Positions 11,770 to 28,532 of a DNA stretch of 64,000 bases are shown here, piece after piece. The first letter of the stretch is position 1; every line of letters starts with the position of its first letter. The stretch covers positions 496,001 to 560,000 of the forward strand of contig JAPEHQ010000005.1 of the NCBI GenBank assembly GCA_027405735.1, read 5' to 3'. Position numbers and translations under genes: made by a program. The notes below the pieces were generated by a model that was not told the DNA's origin, made no database searches, and was given only the letters and a program-made list of their open reading frames with translations. Source of the DNA: Mucor racemosus. Its lineage: Eukaryota > Mucoromycota > Mucoromycetes > Mucorales > Mucoraceae.

Positions 11770-12779
11770 TACTACGGCCGACCTGTGCTGCACAAGATGA
11801 TTTTGTTGTGCCCAGGTAAGCTGCATACTATAGCCTGATGAGTTGTTGCGCCCACTGAATAATGGCTAAAAAGATAATACGATGCACATGGGCACAACAA
11901 AAGAAACTGCACACGAGCACAATGCTAAGCCTGCGTGCAGAATTATAGATTCTGTTCATGTGCACGACATCAACCACATGTGTGCATAATAGTAGAATTG
12001 CCCATAAGCATATCATTATCATCCCTATTTGTGCATAATAATAAACTCTGACTATGAGTATAATGAGCTGATCGTATAGACACAAATTGGTTTGCACATG
12101 AGCATCATCGTGCCGTTCTCAAAATTCCATTGCATTTTTTATTGGAATGTGTTTTAATTACAATTGCTTTTATTAATTAATAATATAAATTATAAACAAT
12201 ACAATTGAATACGTTGTTAATATAGTAGAGCAATACATTTAACAGCCAATATATTTACGATTATCATCATTTGTAAATATGTTTTTAGCTGTAATATTTG
12301 CAGCAACAATGGTTTTTGCTTGGGCATAAATTTAAATAACACTTATTGCTTAAATTTATACTGCAAGACAAATCTAAGATGATAAATGTTACTTTATTAC
12401 TCATAAAATTTAAACAAATTAACCTGTCTTTAAACTTATTACTATTTTACTTTACGATTGTCAGCTGTAAAGAAATTTGTTTTCAAGTATAGCTACGATC
12501 AAGACTATAATTATTAGGCAAGACATTATATCATTGTTTTTTTGTGATTCTATATCGTTTAAAACTTCATCACTTTTCTGGAACATTTCGTGAGTTTGTA
12601 GCCAGTTCTAGCTTTTCATTGAGTAGATATAAATATCATTGCCTTCAATTTGTTCTGGTAATCAAGAAATACGTCCAACAATACAGTAATAAATAATGAT
12701 ATTTGATCTTAGAATGCAGTTAAAAAAATATCAGTCTCTAATATAGACAGCTACCTATATTAAAAACATTAGTCCCTTA

Positions 12780-12927
12780 CACTATGAAGAAAAAATCTCT
12801 TAATTCTCTTAATTGTGTCACATTAAGGAAAATAAGAAAATTTTTACTGCTTATTTTTTTTAAATTTTGTCTTATTTTCCTTAATATGGCACAATTAAGA
12901 GAATTAAGGGATTTTTTCTTCATAGTG
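12780..12927. mobile_element. 148-bp palindromic CACTA-type MITE
   Basis: The ends are CACTATGAAGAAAAAATC and its inverse, and pairing continues for about 60 bp per arm around an AT-rich centre, so the single strand would form a long hairpin. It is flanked by TTA on both sides, and copy C has the uninterrupted sequence at this place, which supports a 3-bp target duplication. CACTA start plus 3-bp duplication points to CACTA-driven mobility. Confidence 0.75.
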
Positions 12928-13040
12928 TTATTATGTTAGCATGCGTATTCAGATAAAAGAAAAGAATACCAGCTGGATAGTCTGATATAGTATGCCCTAT
13001 CAAACGGTGAATAATATCCTTGGAATATGAAAGCAAAAAG

Positions 13041-13569
13041 TGTTGTATTCCACCTACTAGTATCATACATTATCACCTTCTACAGTATCAATACATCTTA
13101 CAATCTATTGACTACGACATGTATTGAAGTGCAAGTCTTGATATCGGATATAAGAAACTCCTAGCGTACCAAGTTTAATCCAGTAATTACCAAGAACGCT
13201 TGGACCTCAATTATGACACCACATTATTTCATCCCAGCAGTTAACCAATCAAGTAGTTATCAAATCAACATCCAAGCATATTTAGCGCAGCATTGAAACA
13301 ACACAACTCACAAGCTCTGCAAGAACGGTTAAATTATGATTGATCCATTTCAATCCATAGATTACTATTAAACAGATCCAATGGTTCAATAGTGCCTTAA
13401 ATTACATCTCAGGATCTCAATGTCAAATCAATATAAAAGGCCATACTTTTACATCTAAATAAACGATATCTTGTTTTTATTATACAGTTAAAGAACTGAT
13501 TAATTACTCATTCTTTTATAATTGTATTCTTTTTTAAGTATTATTTATCAATCCTGAAAATATACGACA
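13041..13569 (+). mobile_element. Solo LTR, 529-bp family
   Basis: Starts TGTTGTATTCCACC and ends AATATACGACA, with a 5-bp target duplication AAAAG on both sides. Copy D has the empty site (GCAAAAAGAGAGAAAC). Holds a TATAAAAGG box and a downstream AATAAA. The same LTR, same length, lies inverted in copy C at 33057-33585. No internal retrotransposon region remains. Confidence 0.88.
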
Positions 13570-14591
13570 AAAAGAGAGAAACAACACACGTAGAAAAGGG
13601 TTTTCAAGGCTTTAAATTATTTAGCGCAACTAAAACCCTGCTAAATTGCTCGTTTCAGACAATGTAAAAGTAGCATCACAGCGCATGACCATATCATAAA
13701 CTAAACACAAGAGGCAGTAGCTGTTATCATAGAAACATACATTTTTCTACCAGAAAAACCGTCTGTCATATCATAGATTCGTTAAAAAATTGCAAAAGCA
13801 AGCCCGTAGAGCGACGCCGTAATTGAGCATAGCAAGATTGAACGGCTAAGTCTCTTATACTATGGTATATATCCAACTTTTAAATAAGGAAGCGTCTTTT
13901 TTTTTTTACTTTTCTTATATTTAACCATGTACGGTCTGAAAATTCAGACTTTGTAGCGGACATTTTCGGGTCTCATTTTATCCTTACCAACACTCATGAT
14001 TTTGGTCAAAAAACAGAAAAATCAAATTTTGATGCCAAAATCGACGTTTAAATATACTACATTGTGAGAGAAATTTATAGCTCTAACTAATACACATTTT
14101 ATAAAAGCTTAATATTAAATGTTAATTAATGAAACTTTGTACTTTTGCCCCAAAAACGGATTTTTGATTAAAGGATTTTCATGTAATACTTTGCAATAAA
14201 AATGTTTGTTATTTTTTATTGAGCAAATAGAGCGCTAAATTCTGTGTATGTGTGTACTTTTTGTTTTTACAAATGGTAGTAGAATTAACTCTAAATTTGC
14301 AAAACCAGAAATAAAAAATTAAAAAATGTCAAAATTGACGATCTGGACAAAAATAATTTTCTAAATTAATAATCCGCTTATAAGCTTTGGAAGTCTTAAA
14401 AATAAGAGATTTTATAATACTTGAGAACTTTTTCAAGAATTTACAATGCTGTACCTACTTGATTCAAGCTTATTACTGTAAATCTTTATACATGTTTATA
14501 TTGTGTGGTAGTTTATTTGATGATAATATAGTCTTACTTTATAATTATTGCGCTAGGGATGATTTACATTAAGTTTTTTTTTTACTCTTAC

Positions 14592-14800
14592 CTCTCCAAT
14601 ATCATAAACATAAACATAGCCATTACTAGAACCTATTGCCATCTTTTTGCCGTCTCTGTCCCAAGCCAATTTATTCAATGCGTTACCAGAACCAACTTAT
14701 TAGGTACTTACAAATGATTCCTCGGTGTTTGCAGTTAAATTCTATAAATTAAATTAACGGGTTCCATTTATTATAGTATCAAATATGTCATCAGCCCGCC
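14592..14800 (-). pseudogene. Captured dynein intermediate chain fragment, copy B
   Basis: On the minus strand the DNA encodes the last WD-repeat part of cytoplasmic dynein intermediate chain: RADDIFDTIINGT, then TANTEESFVST, then LNKLAWDRDGKKMAIG and YVYVYDIGE, ending at a GAG|GTAAGAG splice donor. In this copy a Gln codon has become TAA and the Trp of the LWNL motif has become TAG, and the reading frame is broken once more, so it cannot be translated. It lies inside a transposable element and has copies at 32207-32809 and 44287-44501, so this is gene-fragment capture by the element rather than a host locus. Confidence 0.75.
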
Positions 14801-16851
14801 TTATGATAAATGTCAACCTAAAATCAGAAACATTCCATTGTCATTATTGTTATGAATTATGACAAGCTTGATTTTTAACAATACAAAAATTCAATAAAAA
14901 CAAGATGATACTAATAGGATATGGTGAATATTCAAGATCTAAGTAAATCTGATGATGAAGTATGATTTTAAACCCTTTTAAAAATTCTGAAGCAAACACA
15001 ACGTCTTGGTCCTGTAATTTCTATCCATTAAAATGTTGCTATCTTTACTACACAACAATAAATGCACCTTTTATCTATCTTGAACTTGATGTACATTGTT
15101 GGTTATCAGTTATTTTTTATTTTACCAATTGTATTTTCTCTGATTCATTAATATCCAGTCATACTGAAGGATGATTTGCAGTACTGCCAAAAAAAAAAAG
15201 AATGAATGCTTCAAGAGTTTTCTGCATATTAAATTATGCAATTATTGCACTTCTTAATTATGATTTTTGAACTTATTGATGTTAACCAGAATTAGTAGTA
15301 CTTTCATTTAAAAAACGTAAGCTTTGCTTTATATATTTACATTTATCCATTCAATAAATGACATTAAATTTATTATCTGTTATGTCAATCAACCAATTTT
15401 ACCTTGATCCAATACATTTGACAATTAAATGCCTAAATTACACTTGAGTTACCAGGTATCGCCACAAAAAAATCTCGTACAAGTACACAAAGCATCACAA
15501 TTTGGATCATTTTTTTGTGTTCATAGATCTGAGCTTTCTCACACATTCATAATAGATTTTTGTATGAACCATATCTCTATCTATTCAATCTAACTGAAAT
15601 ATATACATTGAACGCCAACATCGTACTTGATAAAACACCTTATTTTATTGCGAGTCAACACGACTAATTTGATGTTAGTTTAGCATCAGCAGTTGAATCA
15701 AATAAATTTGAAATTAGACGACCCCTTTTAATAGTTTTGCATACCATGAGCTAGTACTGGACTGTTATTATAGATACGCTAATCAAGGATTGTAAGTTAA
15801 CTCTAATGGACGACGAACCAAGTCGATGTAGCAGTATAAACAAAATATTAAAATCAAGTATAGCAATGGAATAAGCAAGAGATGATAAACCATCATGTAA
15901 ATTACTGTAGCATAATTGAATTGCTTCAAGCATTTTGGATTGAGTGTGCCTTTATTTTTGGCTTATAAAAATTGGTTTATTAGTAAAATCAATTAACAAG
16001 TAATCATCATTGTGATTTACCTTTAATAGTTGGTAATGGTATACAAGACAACATCCCGTTTTCCTCTTGGTTGTTGGTCACTAAATAGAAACAAATACTT
16101 TTTAGAAACTAAATAGACAAACATAAGTTTATTCATTTATTCAAATTAAGTCAATACTATACATACTTTTATAATCACCAGTTTTTCTCCAGGTAGATAT
16201 CGACATATCGACTTTAGATCAAAAAAGCATTGATTATAACGTAGATAATGGAACAAAATGATTCAGTCCTGGATGCTTTTTTTGCTCGAAAAAAATATTG
16301 TAACGTGCCCTAACATTAACAGTTAATAATTTATTTCCAAATAAACAATAGGAAAAGCATGTACTTGTACCTGCTTCTTGATTTCAGTTTATAAAAAAAT
16401 ATTGGTCTTTTTGTTGTGGTTTTAAACGTAAATAAAAGAGCTGAGGAAAGAGTAGTAGTAGGGAAGAAAAAGGATTTTGTGTACTACAAACAAAAATTTA
16501 CAAAGGCATAAATACTTTTCGTGTTACCAAACAAGTTGTTGTTGTTCTTCCCACTTGGTCCCCAAAAGAAGAACATGGGCAGAACTCTTTCAAACCCCAA
16601 ATTTAAAATTAATATATCTCGTCAATAAGGCAATTTTGTTGAATCAGAGCAACTCACGTCTGCTTTAAACTATTCAAATTATCTTTGTTATTAATCATAT
16701 TATGATTGATATACTTTAATAAATTGACTAAAAAATATTAAACTCATTGATCTGCTCATCTGAGCTGCCTGATCTGCACAGAATTTTTTATTCTGCCCAT
16801 CTGTGCAGATTATTGTGCCCATGGGAAGCATACAGTAGTTCGGCCGTAGTG

Positions 16852-19013
16852 GTCATAATTTAAGATGCAACAACTGAGCTTATTTTTATGGGATGTGTTC
16901 ATATATATACTTAAGATAATCAGCTAAAATACAATCAGAACTAGATATATTTATTAAGTATATGTATAAAAAAAAAGGATGAAGATGTCTAGCTATGAGT
17001 ATAAAGATCAGGTATTTATATGTTTTAGGAGCGCGAATATAGGGTATAACATTCGATAATTGAATCTTAATTTTATAAGTTGGGAGACCAGTTGTATAAG
17101 GTTTATATATATATTTTGATGTAAATAGATATGACCAGAATCAGATCCGACAAGGAGGAGGCAAAGTTAAGTAGATAGAATATTCTTTATAACAGAACAA
17201 ACCAATGTGAATTGCCGGTAACGATTTCCATTGGCTCAGCTTCAATAATATCACCTCATCTTAGACTAAATATAATATATAATAAAATCACTCCACCTTA
17301 TTCCATAATTGAGATAAAGTTGATATGCGTCATTCCTTCCAGTTCCTAACTCTAATGATCATGTCCAGATAACATATTAAGAACTTACAATGAACCATAC
17401 ATTCTGCGCTCATTATTAGTATTACATAATCCAGCTCAATATTTAGTCAATATCCTAAACAGGATGTGATTCCTTAACTAGAATTACTGCAACTGCGATT
17501 TATGAGCAGGAGTTTTTTTTGGAATATATTATTAATGCAAAATAAGTACAGCTTTATATCATCATAAGTGTCATGTTGTAGAAGGTTGTATTTTTATCAG
17601 GAATACTTCCTTTTACAGGCACCAGCAATATTGGGTTTCCTCGTTATGCTTATTGGGATCTGATTGGAATTCAGTCCTTATGGAGCGAAATTTAGGTACG
17701 AAACGAGATTATTTATTTTCTGAAATGACAATGGCGACTTTGGTCTATTATAAAAGGTGTCATTTCATTGCAGTCTGAAAATAAACGAGTTTTTACAAGA
17801 ATATAAGTGTACTGGCCAAATATTATATTGCCCAAAAACTGGCCCAAAATCGATTTGTAAAAATTACGCACATAAATCGAGGTGTCATTTTTTTGTATTC
17901 ACAAGATAGATCCAATTAAAAGCTACTCTGCATTTATTGTTTCAGCGAAAAATATTGATTTTTCGTCGAGAAAATCAAAATAATAGTTTACATTGCAGTT
18001 TAAGATCTATAATGACTGGGTTCCATTAATTTGTGAAATCGACCAGAAAATGATGAAAAAAATAAAATCGTTTAATAGCTCATGAATTGCAAAGTCAGTA
18101 GACCTGACTTATTAAATAGTTTTTGTACAGTTTTAAATTTGGCATTCATCTAAATAAAATTTAGACAAATGCTTCACGTTAAATTTTGCGTAAAATGCAA
18201 TTGAAATTTTGAAGGTTTTTTGAATATACACATCACTTTTTATAAGCATATTTTAAATATAAATAACGCCAATAATGTGCAACAAAATTATCTATCGATC
18301 GAGCCATTGATCAACCTTCTAGCTGCATTTTTCGTAGAGAAAACAAGATTTTTGTCAATTTTTTTTTTCAAATTCAGAATTTGGGATGAGGGCATACAAG
18401 GGAAAATTGGAAGGTAGAAACGAAGGTATCTCTTTGTACACATTTTTGAGGATATCTCCATGGAAAACCAATGTTTTGAAAAAAACTAAATTGGGTCCGA
18501 GAGAGCTCAATGAGGCTAATGACATGAATGTAAAAAAAAATGTTAGTCAATTTAACAGATATTCTAAAATCTACTACAGAAATGCCAAAAAATTGAAAAA
18601 AAATAAAAGTTCCCAGAATTTTTTAATACTGAAATATGTTATAGAGCGCTTTAAAACAAGTAAGTTTCATTATTAAAAAGAGTCAGTATAGCTTAATTTC
18701 TTGAAGAGATATGAAGCCTCAAAGTTTTTAATTTTTTAGCGGTGACATACGTCTAAAAACCTGAAACATTAATACTAGAAAAGTTATACCAACTGCAAAA
18801 AATAGGATATTTCCAGATATTCGTTTTTAGATTAAAGTTGAACATCTCAGATACATTGACATATTATTTTTTCTTGGTGTTATTTTGTGAAAAAAAAAGT
18901 TGGATAGGGATGAAAAGTGAGACCCAGTTTTCAAGGGAAAAGCAGTGAATTTTACTCGTTTTGAGGGACTTTCGTGAGATATAAAGTAGGTTTAAAAACA
19001 GGTAGCATAATGC
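16852..19013 (+). repeat. Inverted repeat arm, plus-strand copy
   Basis: About 1.59 kb (after removing the 566-bp LTR inside it) that matches the reverse complement of 28533-30119 from the first base after the copy B terminus to GGTAGCATAATGCG. It holds an ORF of about 155 codons that is open in the other arm; here it is split near 18380 by a length change in a poly-T/C tract. I recognise no domain in it. A diverged third copy lies near 59915-60640. Confidence 0.8.
16896..17461. mobile_element. Solo LTR, 566-bp family
   Basis: Starts TGTTCATATATATAC, ends ATATCCTAAACA, flanked by the 5-bp duplication GGATG on both sides. The opposite repeat arm (reverse complement of about 30075-30100) has the uninterrupted site with a single GAGATGTGATTCC. 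No coding capacity. Confidence 0.8.
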
Positions 19014-20784
19014 GACTGAGCCATAACTGTTTTACAATGTCTAAACTATATCATTAAAATTGTTTAGTAGGGTGTTTGTCATAGAAAAGGGGACACGCTC
19101 TGATTTTGATGGTCGAAAACTCTGAAAATTAGGTTTTCGAAAATTTAAATTTTTTTGAAGCGAGTATCGAAATGCATAATGCTTTAATTCGATTACTGTT
19201 CTATTAGAGAACATAGCAATAATATGATCCAATACTCAGAAAAGAAGGGCTAGTATTTTTTTTTATTAAAATTAACTTTGCTGTATGTTTATTCTATATA
19301 TATAATGGAGCTTTTGTAAGATAAATATCAAGCAATGTCTTTTATTTCCTACACTCAAATGATTTTATCAAATTTTATTTTACTTGGCATTTTACCGTAA
19401 TTTTTAGGACGCTGAATAACGCCAATTAAGTTTTCTATATAATGTTGATAAAGTCCTCCATTGTATCTTTGCAATAGACATTTTTGTTCTAAAAGATATT
19501 TGATTTATCTAAACGTAAGCGCATGAGTTATTCAAATGAAAAAATACAGTTTTATGATGAGCTTATAGAGAGAGTTTATATACCTGTCGGATAAGTGTAT
19601 TAAATGTGAGTAATGATGTAATTAGAATAAACATATGGATATTATGAAAATATAATGGGATCATGCTTTTTTTTTAATCAATAGTAACATGATGGTATAC
19701 GCATGCAATGCACCATTGACTGGTTTGCACGTTATATACAGTATCATAATTTAATGGATATTCTAAATTGGTAATTCAGCAATGTCTGATTCTGTTAGAT
19801 CAATGTTCATTTTCGAAAAGATATTTCAAAACTTACTGTATTCTATCAAGTTGATTTGATTTACGAAATATTTGCCGAATATAAGCGATGCATATATATT
19901 TATCTAAATTTATATAGCCATGTCTTTGATAAACAGTAAAATTTGATACAATGTGTGGCCCTTACATCTACATGTCAAATGAAAAAAGTATAAATGTTTT
20001 ACCGAATGTTGCTGATTGATATATAATCATTGATTTGTATACTAATTTTGTTGTACATCCCCTTAAATACATTTAATATTTAACCTGAGAAATATTATGG
20101 CTGAAGGCAAAGCTCCAGGTTGCATCATTAACAGAATATTCCTCATTAAATCTTCATTATAATGTAATTAGTACTAATGGTATTTAATTTACATACTTCT
20201 GAATATATCGTTATAATACGAATTGGTTGCATATATTTTATGCAAGCGAGTCAAAATATCATTTTTTTGGGCAGTTTTGTAGCATGCATTAAAAAAATTA
20301 TACCTCATTGTCAGCATTTGTGGCCATAAAAAAACCAACAATTGTATCGTACATATCTGAATTTTGATAGAGTTCCTCACTGATATTTACTGAGCATTAA
20401 AATATTCTTTAAAAGGGTACACTCCAATCATATTGAATTTGAATTTCACAGGTTGAAGAGATCATTATTGCTAACAGCATATAATTCTGGTCATTTGGAA
20501 ACTACCAACTTGTAGAGAAATAGCAAAATATTAGATCAAGAGCATTTAGTTGGAAACGTAAGCTTTTTCATCAGTATATATTTGTAGGTTGCATCAAAGG
20601 GCATTGTCCTGCTAAAAGTGAGAGGGAGACTTGTTTATCATACATATAAATGAAGGGAGAAATAAAGAGATGATTATATGCTTTTTGATACTATACCCCT
20701 TACATGAATAAAACTAGTTTTGTCACATAATAAATTCAATACAAGTAAGCAAGCTCTCTTTTCTCTTTTATTCTTTATTTGAAA
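19014..20784. other. Stretch without recognised gene
   Basis: Apart from the 302-bp LTR at 19501-19802 I see only short ORFs and AT-rich DNA. The last 200 bases contain the promoter region of the ML-domain gene. Confidence 0.5.
19501..19802 (-). mobile_element. Solo LTR, 302-bp family, older copy
   Basis: Read on the minus strand it starts TGATCTAACAGAATC and ends TAGATAAATCA and aligns along its whole 302-bp length with the LTR at 36342-36643, including GTATATAAAC and the CATAATAAAAC-like signal, but with many substitutions. The flanks ATATT and ATGTT look like a 5-bp target duplication with one mutation. It is the more diverged member of the family. Confidence 0.8.
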
Positions 20785-21437
20785 ATGATTTTTAACTTGC
20801 AACAATCTGTGATATTTGTATCAGTAGTTGGTCTTTTAATAAAGAATGCAATTGCTGCAGAATCAAATGTTCAAGTGTCCTATTGTGGTAAATACCGAGA
20901 ATTCAAAATGTGTAGATTTTTGAATTGACCAATCTTTATAAAGGTTCAGATGATGATATTTTGAGCATCAACGAATTAAGTTTTGAACCTGAATATATCC
21001 ACCCAGGAGATGATGTTATGGTTTACGGCTCAGGATGGCTATCAAAAGATATTAGTCCAGGAACAAAAGTTAAAATCGTTTTGAAATACGGTGGAACTGA
21101 TTATTATAGCACCAATGTTGATTATTGTTCCTTTGTTGAAAAGAGGGAAATTGATGGTGATCTTAAATGTCCCGTTTCAAAGGGTGATCTCGAGGTAAAC
21201 AATTGGATTATTTTATAAAATGAAATAGGCATTTATTAACAAAATTGTATATTATCAGGTCGCTCAAAAGGTTACTATCCCCAAAAACATAGCCAAGGTA
21301 AATTAATATATATGATGTAGTACTATAGTTATTTATTATCTCTAATTGGTACGCAGGGAGTTTATACATTACATCTTGAGGGAACTACAGAAGATGGTCA
21401 ACCAATTGGCTGCGTAAACTTACAAGCTACTTTTTAA
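20785..21437 (+). CDS. Secreted ML-domain (NPC2-like) lipid-binding protein
   Basis: Four exons, 20785-20887, 20944-21194, 21259-21297 and 21357-21437, in frame, giving 157 aa. The N-terminus (MIFNLQQSVIFVSVVGLLIK...AIAA) is a signal peptide. The mature part follows the ML/NPC2 pattern: a Cys soon after the start (SYCG), ISINELSFEPEYIHPGDDVMVYGSG-like strands, DYC and LKCP cysteines, VTIPKNIAKGVYTLHLEG, and the final cysteine strand PIGCVNLQATF. In fungi this family is annotated as phosphatidylglycerol/phosphatidylinositol transfer protein or NPC2, binding sterol or phospholipid in the vacuole or secretory route. The exact ligand cannot be told from sequence. Only four cysteines are visible after the signal peptide, fewer than the six of animal NPC2. 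Confidence 0.85.
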
Positions 21438-24400
21438 GGAGATGAAACCCTCATCATTATCCCTCCACTCTACCTTACAATCCTTCCCAATAACTAGCAA
21501 CAATAATTTTTCATTTTAATTTATATATAAATAAAAAATATTCATTATATCAATAAAGATATAAAGAAATATTTAGTATAAAAAGAGAAAGAGAGGAAAC
21601 AGAGTAGTCTGAATTGAGTTACCAGTATAACCGGTCTCATGTATTGCACTTCATAGCGTTACCACCTACAGGCCATTACAGTAAACATACTCGAACCAAC
21701 CCATCAGAAACTCTTGCGAATCCTTCAAAGGTACTAGCGGTCCAAGATGATATATTTTCTGGTAGCACTGCTCCCATTTTCACAGGTTATCCAGCAAAGA
21801 CATTTAGCGGTTTTCCTCAGACCTTCCCACGGGTATTATTAAAGAACAAAAGTCTTTTAGTATGTTTGCCCGTATACATAAGCTTGCCACCTCTCTTTCT
21901 AAGGAAAAAAAAAAGAAGAAAAGGGTAGGAGGGGGTTCTTTTTGGCTTATATGAGGATCACAGAGAGAAAATTTTTTCATATTTGTCATTTCTAGGGGTC
22001 ACATATTATGACTGTTGCAATAGTCTATAAATTTGAGAAAAAAGTTTGCAAATTGAGGGTTTCTCTTTAATTCGATCTTAAATAACAAATGCTGAAAAGA
22101 CGTTTGTATTTTTGAAATGATTTCGGTCATTGGTTCAAAAATATAGTCTTTTTATGTATAAGAACGAAGCAAAAAGACGGTCGTATCTATTCGATGTGTA
22201 GTTTAATCCATCTGCCATTGAGCTCGAAGGCTAGTCTACATTTTATAATTACATTTCAAAGAAAGAATGAAAAATTTTGAGGCTTATTTGGCATGCCAAT
22301 TAGTAGGTTGCCCTGTCATTTTTATCGGCGGTTTAATCGTGTTGATGGAAATGATTTCATGAACATCAATTGAAATGATGATAATGATGATTTGGTGATA
22401 TAATCAATATCATCATCATTGTCAAGAATATTTCAAAATTGGTCAAGTGCCTTTTTTTTATATTTTTACTTAATTGACTGTATAACTTTTCCATCGTTTT
22501 CTGGGATTTTTATTTCACAAAAAGTATTATTCTGACCCAAAGGAAAGGTTAAATCATGGCCATAATATCACCCAAAGATGTATGATACCCTTGAATCGGA
22601 AACCACAGTCGAAGAGCTACGAGAATATCCATGTCACTTGAGGCTTTATTGTTAAAAGGATTATTCGCACACTAAAATAAAAAAGTGAGCTGATATGTTG
22701 TGTGTTCATCATGTGTATATTTACCCTGATTATATTACAGATTAATGGCATTTGGTGTTCAGAGAAATATAATATCATTATTTCGATTGCATTAATTGCA
22801 ATGAAGCTAAATAAGGCATATTCAATAAATGATTTTTGTGCATCCCATCTTTAGCTTTCTCGTTAATAACTATTAAATCGCACGTTAATGAGCTTTTTCA
22901 GTATATGTTTTTTTTTTTTTTTTTTTTGTAAAACTTTTGTGATTCAAGAAACTCTTATAGAAGTGTTGCCCAGATGCTTTTCAAGCAATTGCAAACAATT
23001 TACTACTTCCCCACGTTGATTATTCTAGATAAAAAGCTGGACAAGGATATTTGAGGAATTTTTTAAGAACAAAAATAACACCTTTTGCTATCATACATTA
23101 TAATTCAAAACGAGCACTAGAACAATCTCTTGATTATGATTTTTTTTTCTTTAGTATAAATTACTGAAAGTTTGCAATTTTCTCAAAAGATCTCCTTCTT
23201 TAGAAATTAGTAGCTATAAAACAATGCGATTTTAGCATAGATTGGATTTACAAATAAGTTTAGAATAATTTCTAGTATTGGAATAGTACTATTTGCTATC
23301 AGTTTTGACGAAAATACCTAATTAGATCAACTTGCAGGCATGAGTTTTAGCTTTTGAACGTTGCAGTATGCAAAAAAGATAACCTATAACTCTTCTAAAC
23401 AATTCAACCAAGTAAAGAGCCATAGCTCCTTGGAAACGGTATTTTTATGGCGGTTTTTTATAATTGAATTAAGAGAAGCGACTACACAAGAAGAGTGATC
23501 AAAACACCAAAAAAGAAATAATGTGAGCTATTATGATATATATACGGTCAACTTACTACATAGTGTAAATATGTGTAATACAAATAATACGAATCTTCCA
23601 AGTTAATTGCTTCTTTGGTCACATTGGGCTCGATAATCATCATAAACAGCAAGTTGGGAAGCATGGAGCTATTTAAGGCAGGTCATCCTTAGGTAACGTA
23701 TATATACCCTCACTCGGCTTGCACAAATTTTTTATTCCATTTAGTTAAAAGGTTAATGATCAAAAGAAATAAAGCGCTTTGTTGATGGGCAATGTGAAAC
23801 AGCATAAATTAATACATCACATATTCCATATCAAAAGCATGCCATACATTGCAACTTAAAAAAGGCCATACTCCATGAATAAACCCTCGCTCTCCTTGAT
23901 AAAATGTATCCTGCATAAACACTGTATTAAATATCACAAAGATGTCTCACTAATTGTTATATTGAATAATATTGAACATCCCTATGTTATCCGAGAGAAG
24001 GGGAAATGGAGGGAGGGACACAGGGAGGGGAGAGGAGGGGAGGGGAGGAAAACACATGTCATAGTATCTGTATAACGCCACAATGATATAAAGATTTAAA
24101 ATTCCCACATAATTAAGCTACGCTATATTGCAAACGAATGACAAGACAGACAAAGTAACATTTATGAAGGATTTATTGATTGATTGAAAAAAGAAAAGGG
24201 GCATAGAGGGAATAGAATCATATATTGGAAAAAAGCATATAAACATATAAAGACAATAAAATTCAATGGAATCATATAAAAGGGTGTATAATAAAAGTAA
24301 AAAAAAAAAGAGAAAGAAAAAGAAATCATAGGGTGTGTGGTATGAATATGTAATTAACCAAAGCAATAGTGAAAAACGCTCCAAGAATAGAAAGAAGAAA

Positions 24401-24449
24401 CTTTAGTCGAAATTCTGGAAGCAAGTAAATAATAACTGCTATTTCAAAA
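21438..24449. other. Stretch without recognised gene
   Basis: Three kilobases of AT-rich DNA with homopolymer tracts (poly-T at 22910-22927) and no convincing exon. A 104-codon plus-strand ORF at 21614-21928 overlaps the likely 3' region of the ML gene and shows no family features. Confidence 0.5.
23992..24053 (+). other. G-rich tract, possible G-quadruplex
   Basis: A purine-rich run with at least four blocks of three or four guanines (GGGG AAATGGA GGGAGGG, then AGGGAGGGG and GAGGGGAGGGGAGG), unlike the rest of this AT-rich window. It lies about 400 bp beyond the stop codon of the zinc-finger gene. Confidence 0.5.

Positions 24450-28532
<4,083 letters not shown>

Larger units (their letters stand above)
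11770..16851 (+). mobile_element. CACTA-ended non-autonomous element, copy B
   Basis: Left end (T)ACTACGGCCGACC and right end TTCGGCCGTAGTG form short terminal inverted repeats of the CACTA superfamily. Next to each end are clustered GTGCCCAT, TGTGCA and GCCCAT motifs in both orientations, as expected for sub-terminal transposase-binding repeats. No transposase frame is present. The interior carries a 148-bp MITE, a 529-bp solo LTR and a dynein-intermediate-chain gene fragment. A 63-codon ORF at 16477-16668 is kept in copy D (47806-47997) with five amino-acid changes; I do not recognise it. This copy supplies the empty sites for the insertions in copies C and D. Confidence 0.72.

Noticed and set aside
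14100..14260. Similarity between the element interior and the repeat arm around the word TAGAGCGCT
   Set aside because: Only a short word and general base composition are shared; not enough to claim common descent.
14387..14572. 61-codon ORF shared with 44080-44268
   Set aside because: Its conservation follows from recent copying of the whole element; it is AT-rich, has no motif and has no consistent start signal.
21614..21928. 104-codon ORF downstream of the ML gene
   Set aside because: No family features, overlaps the probable 3' region, ends in a poly-purine run.
24118..24384. 88-codon Phe/Leu-rich ORF
   Set aside because: Low-complexity translation of A-rich DNA; a membrane protein of that composition is not credible without a homologue.
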